Translations under genes and position numbers: made by a program | Notes under the pieces: model-generated | Seen by the model: only the letters and a program-made list of their open reading frames with translations | Database searches by the model: none | What the model was told of the DNA's origin: nothing | Source of the DNA: G942493375 sp942493375 | GTDB taxonomy: Bacteria > Armatimonadota > UBA5829 | Assembly (NCBI GenBank): GCA_942493375.1 | Contig: OW818698.1 | Span: forward strand, 1,736,001 to 1,800,000 | Reading direction: 5' to 3' | Length of the DNA: 64,000 nt | Shown: positions 15,938-26,231 of the stretch, in pieces | Layout of the letters: each line of letters opens with the position of its first letter | Numbering within the stretch: the stretch's first letter is position 1

Positions 15938-18064
15938 TCATGCACCATATTGAACCGCAGTCTTCCCATTCTCCCGCGTTACAGTTATCAAGCTATCTCT
16001 ATACTTATATGGTCCAAAAGTAAACGACACACTCTCAAGGCCAGGAACCGGAAGAGGGTCTATATCGAGTCTACCGTCAACACTGGGAGACATCCCCAGA
16101 ACATATCTGCAGATCAAGTCAACAATCACAAGCCCCTGCTGGGGGAGTTCATTCTCACTCCTGTTCGGCTTGCCGGTAGTGGTATTGTGACTATCACACG
16201 CAGAGATAACACCATCTTTGGTCATCATCTCAACTGCCTTGCCAACATACTCCCCAGCCAGTTCTCTGTAACCGTGTTTTACCAGTCCATCGATAGTAAA
16301 CCAGAGCCCGGTTGTCGTCAGGCAGTCTCCTCCCTGGCTCATTATTGCAGGATCAAAACCCGGGGTATCGCAGGACATGGATGGGCAAGGATACGGGGTT
16401 GCGAACTCATTGGGGTCAGTCAGATGTGTAATAAGCCTGGCAACCTGATTGTCATCTGCAACTCCGGTACACAGAGAGGAAAACGCTGCAATGCTCTTCA
16501 GATTAGACCTTTGCATATTTCCAGGGTCAGCATCGAAGTAGAACCCAGCTTCATCGTCCCACAAGTACTCCTGTATTGCAGACTTCAGCTTTGCATTTCG
16601 TATGCGAAGACTCTCCATGTCGATATCACTGCGCTCCAGTTCATGTGCAGCCCTGATTATCAACTCACGCAGCGCATACAGATAACAGTTATAATCAACA
16701 GCAATAACCGGGGTATCCAGTTCCCAGTCATAGCTCATCGGTTTCCAGTTACTTGAGAATGGTTTCCAACGCAGAGAGTAATCGAAATCATCTATGAACA
16801 TACTGGTGCAAAGCCCATTGTCCAGTTCTGCTTTAGAAAACGCTTGCTCCGCCTCTACCATCAGATCCAGTATTTTGGACATCCATTCCTTATCACCAGA
16901 ACACAGGTACAATAGCCAGGGATTCAGCAGACCGTTTGGAGTAGTGTGAGCCATGGTTGTCAGAGCTAGAAGATCATAATGCTCGGGCAATCCATGGAGT
17001 TTGTAATCCACCTGAGCGCTCCCCTGCTCATTGTGACCCCGCAACTCAGTCTGCTTTTTCAAGGGATGCAAGTATGAACCGATGTTCAATCCACCGCCGT
17101 TTTCCGCGATTAGAAGTGTTCCGCTCTCCCCTATGATCTTGTCATTCAACCAGCGCTCCTGAACTGTAGCAACCGGAGTATTCCAGCTCCACTGCCAGAG
17201 TGCCCCGGTTTTCCATGGGGCTGTATACGGACGGGTGAACGGTTCATACGGAATGTCATAATAATTGGCTCGAGTGACCCAGGCAGCATAATAGTAGAGC
17301 TTCTCAATATCTCTATTCGAAGAGCTAAAGTGTGGAACCACTTTCGTAAAGTACTCCTGCCAGGTCTTCTCCGCAGAGGCAAATACACTCTCGGGATTCC
17401 CAACAGCAGATATAGCATCATTTACAGTTTTCTGCTCATCATAGCCGCAGGACACAGCAACCAGCACTTTACCATCAGAAGGGATATTCAGATTCCATAC
17501 ACATTCAAATGTATCCCCATCCCCTACCTTATCAACACTAACCTCAGCACCTGAAAACGCCAATACTGTAAACACCTGGTCCCTGACATTGATTACATAA
17601 GCTCCTTTACGCTCACATAAAGCTGCTTTATATGATGGTAGAGTGAATGACAGTCTTGTCTGTTCGATACCTGAAAACTGCCATTCCAGAACGCACACAT
17701 TCCCACTGACTGCACACCGTTCGATTACCGATGAAGACCCCTTACTCATTTTCTTCGTTATCACATTTGGTAGGAAATCGAACTCAGTTTTATCAGGCAC
17801 AAAATCCAGCACCGGACCAGTGCTGCGTATGGCGTCATAGGCAGTCAGCTCCCAGAAGTCGAATTTGCCGTATTTGAACTCGTGTGGAAAAGGCAGCGGA
17901 TAAAAGTGAATCCGCTCTATTCCCGGTTTGCATTTATCTACATACGCAGATAACTGATTATCTGTCAGGAATTGTTGATCATTATTCGCTATCAATTCTT
18001 TCCAGTCTATATAAACTGCAGGCAATCCCTTGCCGAGTTCTATAGGTTCTCTAGGAATCAGCAT
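15938..18064 (-). CDS. GH63/MGH1-like (alpha/alpha)6-barrel glycoside hydrolase
   Basis: A 708-residue protein without a signal peptide. An N-terminal beta-sandwich (about 60-230) is followed by a six-hairpin barrel with aromatic-rich strands such as LWQWSWNTPVA and WDDEAGFYFD, near the patterns seen in mannosylglycerate-hydrolase-like and GH63 trehalase-fold enzymes. QGGDCLTTTGLWFTIDGL and ENELPQQGLVIVDLI are late barrel helices. AGGA precedes the ATG. It lies in the same direction as the neighbouring genes with a 18-base gap, so it is probably in one operon. It likely removes terminal alpha-linked sugars; substrate unknown. Confidence 0.7.
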   Translation of the reverse strand: MLIPREPIELGKGLPAVYIDWKELIANNDQQFLTDNQLSAYVDKCKPGIERIHFYPLPFPHEFKYGKFDFWELTAYDAIRSTGPVLDFVPDKTEFDFLPNVITKKMSKGSSSVIERCAVSGNVCVLEWQFSGIEQTRLSFTLPSYKAALCERKGAYVINVRDQVFTVLAFSGAEVSVDKVGDGDTFECVWNLNIPSDGKVLVAVSCGYDEQKTVNDAISAVGNPESVFASAEKTWQEYFTKVVPHFSSSNRDIEKLYYYAAWVTRANYYDIPYEPFTRPYTAPWKTGALWQWSWNTPVATVQERWLNDKIIGESGTLLIAENGGGLNIGSYLHPLKKQTELRGHNEQGSAQVDYKLHGLPEHYDLLALTTMAHTTPNGLLNPWLLYLCSGDKEWMSKILDLMVEAEQAFSKAELDNGLCTSMFIDDFDYSLRWKPFSSNWKPMSYDWELDTPVIAVDYNCYLYALRELIIRAAHELERSDIDMESLRIRNAKLKSAIQEYLWDDEAGFYFDADPGNMQRSNLKSIAAFSSLCTGVADDNQVARLITHLTDPNEFATPYPCPSMSCDTPGFDPAIMSQGGDCLTTTGLWFTIDGLVKHGYRELAGEYVGKAVEMMTKDGVISACDSHNTTTGKPNRSENELPQQGLVIVDLICRYVLGMSPSVDGRLDIDPLPVPGLESVSFTFGPYKYRDSLITVTRENGKTAVQYGA

Positions 18065-18088
18065 AGTTTACAGTCCTTTCTCAACATC

Positions 18089-20806
18089 CTACTTATGCTG
18101 TACGATGACAGTGCCATCCCAATATCCGACAGGCACAATGATCTTAAGGATGTTATTAGTAACCTTGATCATGTTAGTCTTGTTATTCAAACGTACAGCG
18201 ATCATTGCATTGTTTTTTAGCTTGAAAGCCCCATTATGTATCTTCAATATTCCACCGTACGGTGCTGTTAGTTTCATTGAGATACCATTTGCATCATAAC
18301 GTACCCCTTTGACCTCTGTATTCCGGACCACATATACTTTTGGTATTTTTCCGAGTGTAAAACTCACCGGAAGACGTTCCAGAACAACTGCTTCTTTAGG
18401 TTTCAATGTAATAGGGGTGCGCGCTTCCAAATATACATGGGTATTAAAATCAGTCGTGGTCAACTTGCCATTACTGTCAAGATGCCATACTCTCACTAGC
18501 GAACGTTGACCAGCCCAACCATAAATGCCGGAATGCGTTGCTATGATCCGTTCTTTACCCAGCATATATCCCGAGTGCAGCTCTATCGGAGTGAACGGAA
18601 AGAGATGCTGCGAGATATCGTGAGGTAATACTGTAGCGATGCAGACTGCCGGGAGCATTGCCTGGCGTAAGGCATTCAGGAAATCGTCCCAACTGTTGCT
18701 CCAGCTCATATAACCCAGCGGTGTCTGCAAATTACCTTCAAATGCATATGTATCGTTGTGCTGAATCTCAGTCATCCGCTGAACACGGTCTTGCAGCGTA
18801 GTCTTAAATCCGGTCGGTCCATTACCAAGTAGGATCTTGCCTTCACTGTGAACTATTCGAGTCACTTCCCTGTAGAATCCGTGCTCAAGCAATGGTACTA
18901 TCCCAACCTCTCGCTGAATCCGCCAGTTCTTGGGATCGAGTATACAACTGTGCCCATCGAACATATTATTTGTATATAGAATGACGTTGAACTGCATGCC
19001 TTCGACTTCATCCCAATAGATGCCATCCAGCTTGACTTCATCCAGATACCGCCTGGCAGTATCCAGCATCGCTTTTCCGAAACTGTTTTTAAGCGTCGGG
19101 ACCATAGTATAGCTGGGATTTGTTGCACCGCAGTTAGGCCAGTATGTCGTGAGAGGATTTCCGTGCTCATCTGTCATCAGACTGTCAGAGAACCGCTTCA
19201 GAGTGTCATCTGTTGTCTCGCGCCTGGAATTGAAGTACCAGGTTGTCTTGATATCAGATGATGCCTGATGGAGCTTCTTTATTGTTTCCAATCGGCTCTT
19301 GCGGTATGGCGCCCAGTAGTCGCTGAATACATCGGTTCCCATGGCAATTCGTGTATTTGGTTTCCACAAAGCCCAGTCACTCTCCATAAAATACTTGAAC
19401 TGCTGGCTTTTGATTATATCCCGGACCTGGTCAACCGACAGATTGGCATCATCCTGAAGTCCCCATCTCCAGGGACCTAATGCAGTGTAGTTTGCCCCCC
19501 AGTCCTTGCGAACCAGGTTGATGAAGTCATAATAATCCGGTCCGGCAACAGGATAGACAGACCATTCAAGTGTGTAAGTCTCACCCGGCGCAAGCCGAAG
19601 CATTTCAGTCCGAAGTCCTGCAACTGCAGACTTAACTTTCTCGTCAGAGCGGACATATAACAGCGCCTGGTGCCTGAGGACATCATCTTCTGCAATAAAT
19701 CCAAGCCCGCCCTCAGGAGTAACTATATGTACACTTGGATTTCCAAAGGAGTGATATTCGGAGGATGAAGGGTCAGGATTACCCGCGAGCCGTACCGGTG
19801 CACCAACGAGTTTGTTTAAATCCAATTCATGTCGTACGGACAGACCTAAAGGCGTATCCATGCGGTTCTTGATGGTATCGAGTATTTGCACGCGGCTTGA
19901 ACGGAAATTGACTGTCCGGACAATCGTATAATCCGGCCCCTGTGCTGTCACACGGTTTCCTTTTACAGAGAATGTAAACCCTTTCTGATTTCCCGTTGCC
20001 TTAATTCCAGCTGTCAGCTGGTTGAATCCCGCATCCGGATAGGAAAAACTGCTGCTGAACCGGTATGTGTTCTTACCAACATGCAGAGCAAAACCACCAC
20101 CCTGAAACAATTCTCCCCGGTATTTCGCCGCACCCGCTGCAGGTTCTCCCCGGTTGATAACCGAAACCGATGCAGCCTCCTTAAAAGCCATCATAGGGCT
20201 GGGTACAGGCTTGGTCTCAATTTCCAGTGAACCGATCACCAGATCAAGTACAAGTCCTTTCTGGTCCTTGAAAAACGAATCCTTATACCCACTCAGAAAA
20301 GCCTCAGTCGCTGTGTTGGTGATCTTCAAACGGCTTTCTGCGATGGGATTGATCATGTCTGTAATATCAAGCACGTACACATAGGGATCATCCACATAGT
20401 GCTTCATGGAATAGGCAGCCTGGAAATCAGGGGCATACAGCACATTCCACCCATTCTTCTCAGCGTACCAACTGTATGACAGTCCTGGCTCCACAGGTGA
20501 GTCCAACGGTTTGTTGATCAGTCGGGAAACAAGACGCCCTTTGGTCGGCAGCACATCGTGCCCGTTCAGAGTAAGCCGCATAAAGTGCATGGAACCTCCC
20601 AGCGAGTTAAAATCCATGCGGCTTTTGATTCTCAGGAGGACCGTGGTATTAGCCTGAGTCAACATAGGCAGCTGAAATTCCTGAGACTGGCTATAAGGAA
20701 TAACAGCCGGACTCTTCTCATTGACCACCGAAATAGTTTCAGCGTAAACTGCTCCAGCTACCAAGAGAACAGCAAGAACAGTCAGTATTGTAAACATACG
20801 TTTCAT
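18089..20806 (-). CDS. Secreted TIM-barrel glycosidase-like protein
   Basis: A 905-residue protein with signal peptide MKRMFTILTVLAVLLVAGAVYA. N-terminal beta domains (about 25-400) lead to a TIM-barrel-like region including TRIAMGTDVFSDYWAPYRKS and KLDGIYWDEVEGM, where Asp/Glu at the strand end are candidate catalytic residues. A C-terminal beta-sandwich follows (ITLKPKEAVVLERLP). ATG 20806 is preceded by GGAG; the longer in-frame start is not needed. I cannot assign a GH family. The adjacent gene on the same strand also encodes a secreted (alpha/alpha) enzyme. Confidence 0.6.
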   Translation of the reverse strand: MKRMFTILTVLAVLLVAGAVYAETISVVNEKSPAVIPYSQSQEFQLPMLTQANTTVLLRIKSRMDFNSLGGSMHFMRLTLNGHDVLPTKGRLVSRLINKPLDSPVEPGLSYSWYAEKNGWNVLYAPDFQAAYSMKHYVDDPYVYVLDITDMINPIAESRLKITNTATEAFLSGYKDSFFKDQKGLVLDLVIGSLEIETKPVPSPMMAFKEAASVSVINRGEPAAGAAKYRGELFQGGGFALHVGKNTYRFSSSFSYPDAGFNQLTAGIKATGNQKGFTFSVKGNRVTAQGPDYTIVRTVNFRSSRVQILDTIKNRMDTPLGLSVRHELDLNKLVGAPVRLAGNPDPSSSEYHSFGNPSVHIVTPEGGLGFIAEDDVLRHQALLYVRSDEKVKSAVAGLRTEMLRLAPGETYTLEWSVYPVAGPDYYDFINLVRKDWGANYTALGPWRWGLQDDANLSVDQVRDIIKSQQFKYFMESDWALWKPNTRIAMGTDVFSDYWAPYRKSRLETIKKLHQASSDIKTTWYFNSRRETTDDTLKRFSDSLMTDEHGNPLTTYWPNCGATNPSYTMVPTLKNSFGKAMLDTARRYLDEVKLDGIYWDEVEGMQFNVILYTNNMFDGHSCILDPKNWRIQREVGIVPLLEHGFYREVTRIVHSEGKILLGNGPTGFKTTLQDRVQRMTEIQHNDTYAFEGNLQTPLGYMSWSNSWDDFLNALRQAMLPAVCIATVLPHDISQHLFPFTPIELHSGYMLGKERIIATHSGIYGWAGQRSLVRVWHLDSNGKLTTTDFNTHVYLEARTPITLKPKEAVVLERLPVSFTLGKIPKVYVVRNTEVKGVRYDANGISMKLTAPYGGILKIHNGAFKLKNNAMIAVRLNNKTNMIKVTNNILKIIVPVGYWDGTVIVQHK

Positions 20807-20861
20807 ACTACATAACTCCATAAACCAAATCTGTATTCGCTTAGCCTATTACCAATATCCT

Positions 20862-20897
20862 TTTCGCGTGCTTTCGCGTATTTCGCGGTTCTATAAA
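20862..20897. repeat. Repeat family C, copy 1
   Basis: A TTCGCG-rich stretch containing TTTCGCGTATTTCGCGGTTCT between two secreted-enzyme genes. A related stretch lies at 63127-63162. Only one orientation is seen at each site. Confidence 0.6.
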
Positions 20898-20902
20898 ACA
20901 AC

Positions 20903-23158
20903 CTACTTGCCCAACTCATCCAGCATCGGAACTGCATATTTGAACGGTTTGCCGATCTCCTCCAGGTATCTCAGACCCGGATAAGCTGGCAGTGCCATTG
21001 TCAGGTGCGATAAATCATCAGCGCGGCTTACCATGTCTCCACCCCCACGCTGGGTAAAGTCTCTCCAGTTACGTTCGACTGCCCAGTTTTTGTGCAGCAC
21101 TGCAAGGTAGTCAGCAAATGGCTTCTCATTGCCTATCGATCCCAGATATTCGCTATACTGCCAGTAAAGATATGGACCAACCCAGAACTCCAGGCAGGGC
21201 TGGTAGTTTTTCATGCTTCTTTCAGTATCAGTCAGGAAACGCAGGGCACGCCTGGTGCATTCTGCAGCCAGTTTTGCATCCTCTTTATCTTTTCTGGCAG
21301 CACACAGCAGATAGTAACCCTGTGTTCCCTCAGCCAGATACTGATTGCCAAGGAAAGAATGGCATCCTCCCTCAACTTCATAACCGCACTGCCAGTCGAA
21401 CCAATAGGTATCAGGCTTCATCTTGTCCATTGCCCAAAGAGTAGTATCCCGAAGTGCATCCAGATATGTCTGCGGAACATCACCCTTGATAAGCTGTCTG
21501 GCATAGGCAAAGTAGCTCAGTCCGGCCATTGCTCTGGGGACATAGACATCGCACTGCCGGCCTTCCTGGTAGAAAAGTGCACGCTTGGGGTTTTGCTTGG
21601 TGCCGGTTATGGAGAAGTGTCTTATAACGTGCTTGTGGTCACCTATCGGGTCTGTTGTAACAGCAACCAGATAATCGGCAGTCTTCTCTCCTGCCTGATA
21701 CAGCTTCATCATATAGGCCTTTTGATCCGGGACATCCTTCAGATAGATAATAGTCCGGGCAATCGAACGCAGCCATTCGCCTATCTGGTTTGTGTCCAGG
21801 TTCCACGGCATCGAACCCTCATCAGTGTACTGGCCAACATGCTGATCGTAATAGGCATTAACCTGGGTAGATACCGCACCATCGGGATGCTGCATATACT
21901 TTATCATGTAGTCGCAGTTGCTCTTCAGAAGCTTTTCAGCGAATTTGGCGCGGGTAATATCCCCTGATTTCCTGAAGCCATATGCAGCAAATACAGTTCC
22001 AGCTACTCCTGCTTCCAATCCTTCAGTATGTTTGCTTGTGGTGCCTCTGTAAGCTTTGATGAAATCAACATAGTTTTTTGCATCCCTTGGATCATAAGTA
22101 TGCATAAAAGATACGCTGCCCCTGCCGTAACCTCCCAGAGGATCAATGATATACAAGCCCATTGCTGTTCTGAGAGAAAGCATAGTGTACGTCATACTCT
22201 CAGCAGGCTTCTTGATATAGAAATCCTCAAAACCTACCCTACCATTAAGCAGTGACTTTCCATCCCTTATCAAATCACACGTAATCCAGAAGTACCCTGC
22301 AGGCGCTTTATCCAAAGCCAGCGTAAAGGGGATCTCAACTACCTGATTACCTGAAATTGAACGGTCCACACTGCCTGTTTGTTTCAACTTCCTGCCGGAA
22401 AACAGCTCAGTTGCAGTATAAACAAGCTTATCGCCTGACTTGATTGAACACTCTGCACCGGTATGGATAATCGTTTTTCCAAGCATAGACTTAGTCCCAG
22501 CAGGCAGTATTACTGCCTCGGAATCCTTGCCTGTGTATAGCTCAACCCCTGCCTCTTTTACAGGAAGCTGGGAATCGATTTCCTTGAGCTTGACCAGTTT
22601 CAAGCCCTTAATAATAAAAGTCACATGAGCCTTGTCAGGATACTCACCCTCGTCCAGATAGAAATGGAGAAACTTTGTACTCTTTAGCCTGGTCTTATCT
22701 TCTCCAGCAAGCCGCACGGATATAGTCTTCGTCTCTCCGCTTTTCATTGGGATCAGATGGAATATGTCTGCATCACGGACTATCATGCGTATCGGAAGAG
22801 GTATTTCTGTTTTGTCGCACTTTGCACTGATCTGATACTGAATACCGTCCCAGGCGCTCCAGTCCTGAACTGATGGGAATGTCGCCTGAAAGGATGGCCA
22901 ACCCACTGGATAAGGACCTGCATTGTTGTGGTCTATCAGCACATCAAAGTTGCAGCGCTTCTGTCCAGGATTATCTGGATCAGCTTCCCACTTGAACTTA
23001 GTCGCAGAATCTGCAGTATCCCACTTACAGGTATCCAGTGAAGCTAGAAGTGATTCCGACTCAACAGCCTGAAGAACGGGGATCTGCCAAGCCGGTTTTG
23101 CAAAGGCAGACGGGGTTGAGAACACAAGCAGTAGCAATGCAAACACAACAAAGCGCAT
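20903..23158 (-). CDS. Secreted six-hairpin glycosidase-like protein
   Basis: A 751-residue protein with a signal peptide ending near AFA-KP. N-terminal beta-sandwich domains (about 25-320) resemble carbohydrate-binding or Ig-like modules. The C-terminal half (about 330-745) is all-helical with repeated aromatic and Gly motifs (AYGFRKSGD, WYFDWQCGYEVEGGC and HSFLGNQYLAEGTQG), typical of the six-hairpin glycosidase or C5-epimerase-like fold. AGAGG precedes the ATG. I cannot assign a reaction. It is the first gene of the minus-strand series running to 10402. Confidence 0.55.
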   Translation of the reverse strand: MRFVVFALLLLVFSTPSAFAKPAWQIPVLQAVESESLLASLDTCKWDTADSATKFKWEADPDNPGQKRCNFDVLIDHNNAGPYPVGWPSFQATFPSVQDWSAWDGIQYQISAKCDKTEIPLPIRMIVRDADIFHLIPMKSGETKTISVRLAGEDKTRLKSTKFLHFYLDEGEYPDKAHVTFIIKGLKLVKLKEIDSQLPVKEAGVELYTGKDSEAVILPAGTKSMLGKTIIHTGAECSIKSGDKLVYTATELFSGRKLKQTGSVDRSISGNQVVEIPFTLALDKAPAGYFWITCDLIRDGKSLLNGRVGFEDFYIKKPAESMTYTMLSLRTAMGLYIIDPLGGYGRGSVSFMHTYDPRDAKNYVDFIKAYRGTTSKHTEGLEAGVAGTVFAAYGFRKSGDITRAKFAEKLLKSNCDYMIKYMQHPDGAVSTQVNAYYDQHVGQYTDEGSMPWNLDTNQIGEWLRSIARTIIYLKDVPDQKAYMMKLYQAGEKTADYLVAVTTDPIGDHKHVIRHFSITGTKQNPKRALFYQEGRQCDVYVPRAMAGLSYFAYARQLIKGDVPQTYLDALRDTTLWAMDKMKPDTYWFDWQCGYEVEGGCHSFLGNQYLAEGTQGYYLLCAARKDKEDAKLAAECTRRALRFLTDTERSMKNYQPCLEFWVGPYLYWQYSEYLGSIGNEKPFADYLAVLHKNWAVERNWRDFTQRGGGDMVSRADDLSHLTMALPAYPGLRYLEEIGKPFKYAVPMLDELGK

Positions 23159-23290
23159 GATCAGACCTCTGTAATAGTCAGGATATATTGTTCTAATCTG
23201 TTCCGCAATGTCAGACTAGTTTCCTCCCGTTGATATAAACATGGATACTTACATAGCTTCGGATATAGATTAATCAATTCTGCAACTGTA

Positions 23291-23448
23291 TAAATTCTCA
23301 CGCAAAGCCGCAAAGTCGCAAATAAGGGAAATCGGGGATTCCACATCACAATGATCTTTCAATTCTACCTTATATATGACTACCAAGCGTATAGAAGCAT
23401 GTAAAACCTCTCCCTCTTTGCGACTTTGCGGCTTTGCGTGAGAATTTA
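23291..23448. repeat. Inverted-repeat family B, copy 1
   Basis: Terminal arms of about 32 bases. The left arm opens TAAATTCTCACGCAAAG and the right arm is its inverse, ending CTTTGCGTGAGAATTTA. They enclose about 80 bases without a gene. It occupies the divergent gap of 391 bases between two secreted-enzyme genes. Copies 2 and 3 are at 25891-26170 and 50172-50326. No coding potential, so it is a MITE-like or REP-like element. Confidence 0.88.
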
Positions 23449-23477
23449 CTAGCTCTCGAACCAAAAAGGCACACCGA

Positions 23478-23506
23478 TTGACGTTACAACCTGCAGGTGC
23501 TAGACT
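23478..23506 (+). promoter_or_regulatory. Candidate promoter for the GH36-like gene
   Basis: TTGACG, 17-base spacer, TAGACT, followed by TGCGGGAA. The same TAGACTTGCG[AG]GAA block occurs in the promoter of the DUF4838 gene at 32139, suggesting co-regulation. Confidence 0.55.
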
Positions 23507-23549
23507 TGCGGGAAGTAGAAATAATCGTTTACCTTTTTGGGGGTTCAAG

Positions 23550-25883
23550 ATGGTCCGTGCAAGCACTGTTAATAATCGTATATGCATACAAATGCCTGGT
23601 TTTGAAGTTCCGGACTGGCTGACTACTATTGCCGTTGATGGCGTGGAATACAAATCATCAAACGCCCTGTTTATTGTAACCAGACCCGACCCTCTCGCAT
23701 TTGAGTTCAACTTCAAAGAGATCGGTCTTGTGTGGAGCTTTGAATGTGAAGAGATAGACGGAAAAGGCAGATTGATTGTTGAGTCTGTATTGCACAACAA
23801 CTCCCAGAAGGATCTTGCTCTGGGTGTTGCCTGCTTACTGAATACGAGTCCAGTCACTGAACTAGCAAAACCCGATAGCGACACTGTGTATCTTGGGCTT
23901 GATGGCGTCTGTTATGAAAGGCTTGTTTTCCCGATTGACCATGAAGAGATCAAACGCAACAGCACGATTAAGGGCCAGTTCTTCAGCCGTGCTGCAAGCC
24001 TGGCAGTCCAGATCGGGTTTACATCGTTCAACAGGCTGGATGCTCGCATAACTCACGAATACTCCCCAAGCGAAGGTATTACAAACGTGAAAGCTTTCTG
24101 TGATTATCAGGGATGGGTCCTCAAAACAGGTCAAAGCACTCCACTGGAGACCTTTACTCTGGCAGTGGGTAATAATCCTTACACTCAGCTCGAAGACTGG
24201 GCGGATCTTGCAGTGCAAAAATGCGAACCCAGAAAATGGGAGGAATCCCCTATAGGTTACCTGGGAGGCTCCTGGGTCGACTGTATGAACGTGGAGCATT
24301 ATGAAGAGACAGTCATCCGGAATCTGGAAGCTATTAACCGTCGAATGCCCGGGTTTGGTTTTGGATATGTATGGGTCAGTATTGCAAATCTGAAGGATGG
24401 TTACCCAGGTGACTGGCTGAGTTGGGACTACGACCGGTTTCCATCAGGACCAAGGGGATTTATTGACAGGCTTGCCGGTTATGGGTTCAAGCTGGGGTTC
24501 TGGTGTGCACCTTTCTGGATTTGTTCAATCCTTACAGACAAAATGGAAGAGTTTAAGGATGCATTCCTTGATGACCCGGATGGAAACATGCTTGTAGCCC
24601 GCGATGAATGGGAGTTTGGTGCTGGCGGACTGATGCCAAAGAGCGAACGCCCTGTTTGCTACGCTCTTGACCCTACCCATCCCAAAGTCCTGGCTTATCT
24701 GAAGAAAGTATTCGAAACCTACAAAGAGTGGGGAATCAGATACTACATGGCTGATTTCCTGGAGTGCGGAACAGGTAATATCGGTAGATTACCTTATAAA
24801 GATCACTTCGACAAGAGCATAGTGGCTGGTCCGGAATCATATCATACAGCACTGAAAGTCATTCGGGAAGCAGCAGGAGATGAGACCTACATCCTGTCCA
24901 GCACTGGACCAACTGTCCACAACCTGGGATTTGCTGACGGAATCCGAACCGGAACAGACTTTGGGGAAGGCCGTCCGATTACTCCGGATTCCTACTTCTA
25001 TCCTGGATCGTATGTCATCAACAGCGCAGCATTCTGGACCGGACCGCTGGCAGCCCTGCGCAATCAGGCTTCGGCCTATTACACCCATCGCAAGCTTTAT
25101 ATAAACGACTCCGGAAACGTGCTGACTGTCGATAAACCACTGCCCCTTTCAGATGCACAGATACACGCTACCATCCACGCAATGGCAGGCGGCCCAAGTA
25201 TGGTTGGAGATGATATTGACCGAATGGATGATGAGCGCCTTGGTCTGATCAAGAAAACGCTCCCCAGAAGTAAAGAAGTCGCTTTCCCTGTTGACCTGTT
25301 CGATTCCGTTATGCCTGGTTATCCCAGAATATATCAGCGAAAGATCGAAAAGCCGTGGGGCAGGTTTGATATCGTAACAGTGTATAACTTTGATGAGGAC
25401 ATGCTTAACATACATATACCTTTCGAGAAATTTGGACTGGATGCGGATGCTACATATCACGTCTGGGAATTCTGGGACTGCAGATATACCGGCATCGCTA
25501 CAGGTGGTCTGCAGGCATCTGTGCCTCCTGGAACAGTCAGGGTCTATCGGATAACCAAAGACACCGGAGAGCCGGTAATAATCGGCAGCGATATGCATAT
25601 TTGTATGGGAGAAATGGAGATAGATGACTGCCAGTACGATTCCGAAAGCATGACCCTTTCGGTATCAACTAATAGACCCGCAGGAGAAAAAGGTAATATC
25701 TTTATTCATGTCCCGGAGAACATGTGCGTAGTAAATCCGAAGGGCCTGTGGGTAACCAAAGACGGCAGATATAACTCCCTGGTTATTCGATCATCCATGT
25801 CCTTTGATGATGGGACCGCCAACTGCACGGTGCAAATCCAACCGATCAAATCATCTCTGGACCTTGCAAAAGTGGAACCATGA
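23550..25883 (+). CDS. GH36-like alpha-galactosidase
   Basis: A 777-residue protein, no signal peptide. An N-terminal beta-sandwich (about 1-220) precedes a TIM barrel. The nucleophile region YYMADFLECG has D402 at the end of a strand, and GIRTGTDFG supplies R466 and the likely acid/base D470, arranged as in clan GH-D (GH27/36). A C-terminal beta domain follows (about 590-777). ATG 23550 has GGGGG six bases upstream; longer reading frames upstream cross the predicted promoter. It probably cleaves alpha-galactosyl or related alpha-linked residues. Confidence 0.8.
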   Translation: MVRASTVNNRICIQMPGFEVPDWLTTIAVDGVEYKSSNALFIVTRPDPLAFEFNFKEIGLVWSFECEEIDGKGRLIVESVLHNNSQKDLALGVACLLNTSPVTELAKPDSDTVYLGLDGVCYERLVFPIDHEEIKRNSTIKGQFFSRAASLAVQIGFTSFNRLDARITHEYSPSEGITNVKAFCDYQGWVLKTGQSTPLETFTLAVGNNPYTQLEDWADLAVQKCEPRKWEESPIGYLGGSWVDCMNVEHYEETVIRNLEAINRRMPGFGFGYVWVSIANLKDGYPGDWLSWDYDRFPSGPRGFIDRLAGYGFKLGFWCAPFWICSILTDKMEEFKDAFLDDPDGNMLVARDEWEFGAGGLMPKSERPVCYALDPTHPKVLAYLKKVFETYKEWGIRYYMADFLECGTGNIGRLPYKDHFDKSIVAGPESYHTALKVIREAAGDETYILSSTGPTVHNLGFADGIRTGTDFGEGRPITPDSYFYPGSYVINSAAFWTGPLAALRNQASAYYTHRKLYINDSGNVLTVDKPLPLSDAQIHATIHAMAGGPSMVGDDIDRMDDERLGLIKKTLPRSKEVAFPVDLFDSVMPGYPRIYQRKIEKPWGRFDIVTVYNFDEDMLNIHIPFEKFGLDADATYHVWEFWDCRYTGIATGGLQASVPPGTVRVYRITKDTGEPVIIGSDMHICMGEMEIDDCQYDSESMTLSVSTNRPAGEKGNIFIHVPENMCVVNPKGLWVTKDGRYNSLVIRSSMSFDDGTANCTVQIQPIKSSLDLAKVEP

Positions 25884-25890
25884 GATTGGA

Positions 25891-26170
25891 TAAATTATCA
25901 CGCAAAGCCGCAAAGGCGCTAAGAAGGGAATTACAGTTCAGTTTTGTGAGAATTTAAAGTCCATTCATGCTTCGATACGCGCTTTGCGCTACTCAGCACG
26001 AACGGACTTTAGGTCAGTTCACAGTAGATTGAACTCTTTCAGAAGGGAAAGTTATTCTGACTTTTATATACTTTGCGGTAATATATGGGATATAGTCAAG
26101 GAAGGCTATCGCATTGATTAGATATCTGTATTTCCCTTCTTTGCGCCTTTGCGGCTTTGCGTGAGAATAT
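25891..26170. repeat. Inverted-repeat family B, copy 2, with nested hairpin
   Basis: Fills most of the 348-base gap between the GH36-like gene and the DUF4838 gene. The left arm contains CACGCAAAGCCGCAAAGGCG and the right arm its inverse near 26131-26165. Inside lies a second hairpin, AAAGTCC (25956-25962) to GGACTTT (26004-26010), with ATACGCGCTTTGCGC in its loop. A further half arm (GTGAGAATTTAA at about 25945) shows the element was built in steps. Confidence 0.85.
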
Positions 26171-26231
26171 ATACCATAAGAGTATTGCACATACAAAGAT
26201 ACATGAACATAGTTTGGAGAGGTAAATCATT

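Noticed and set aside
23270..23884. Minus-strand frame across repeat B copy 1
   Set aside because: Its C-terminal part is repeat DNA and its N-terminal part lies opposite the GH36-like gene; no ribosome binding site.
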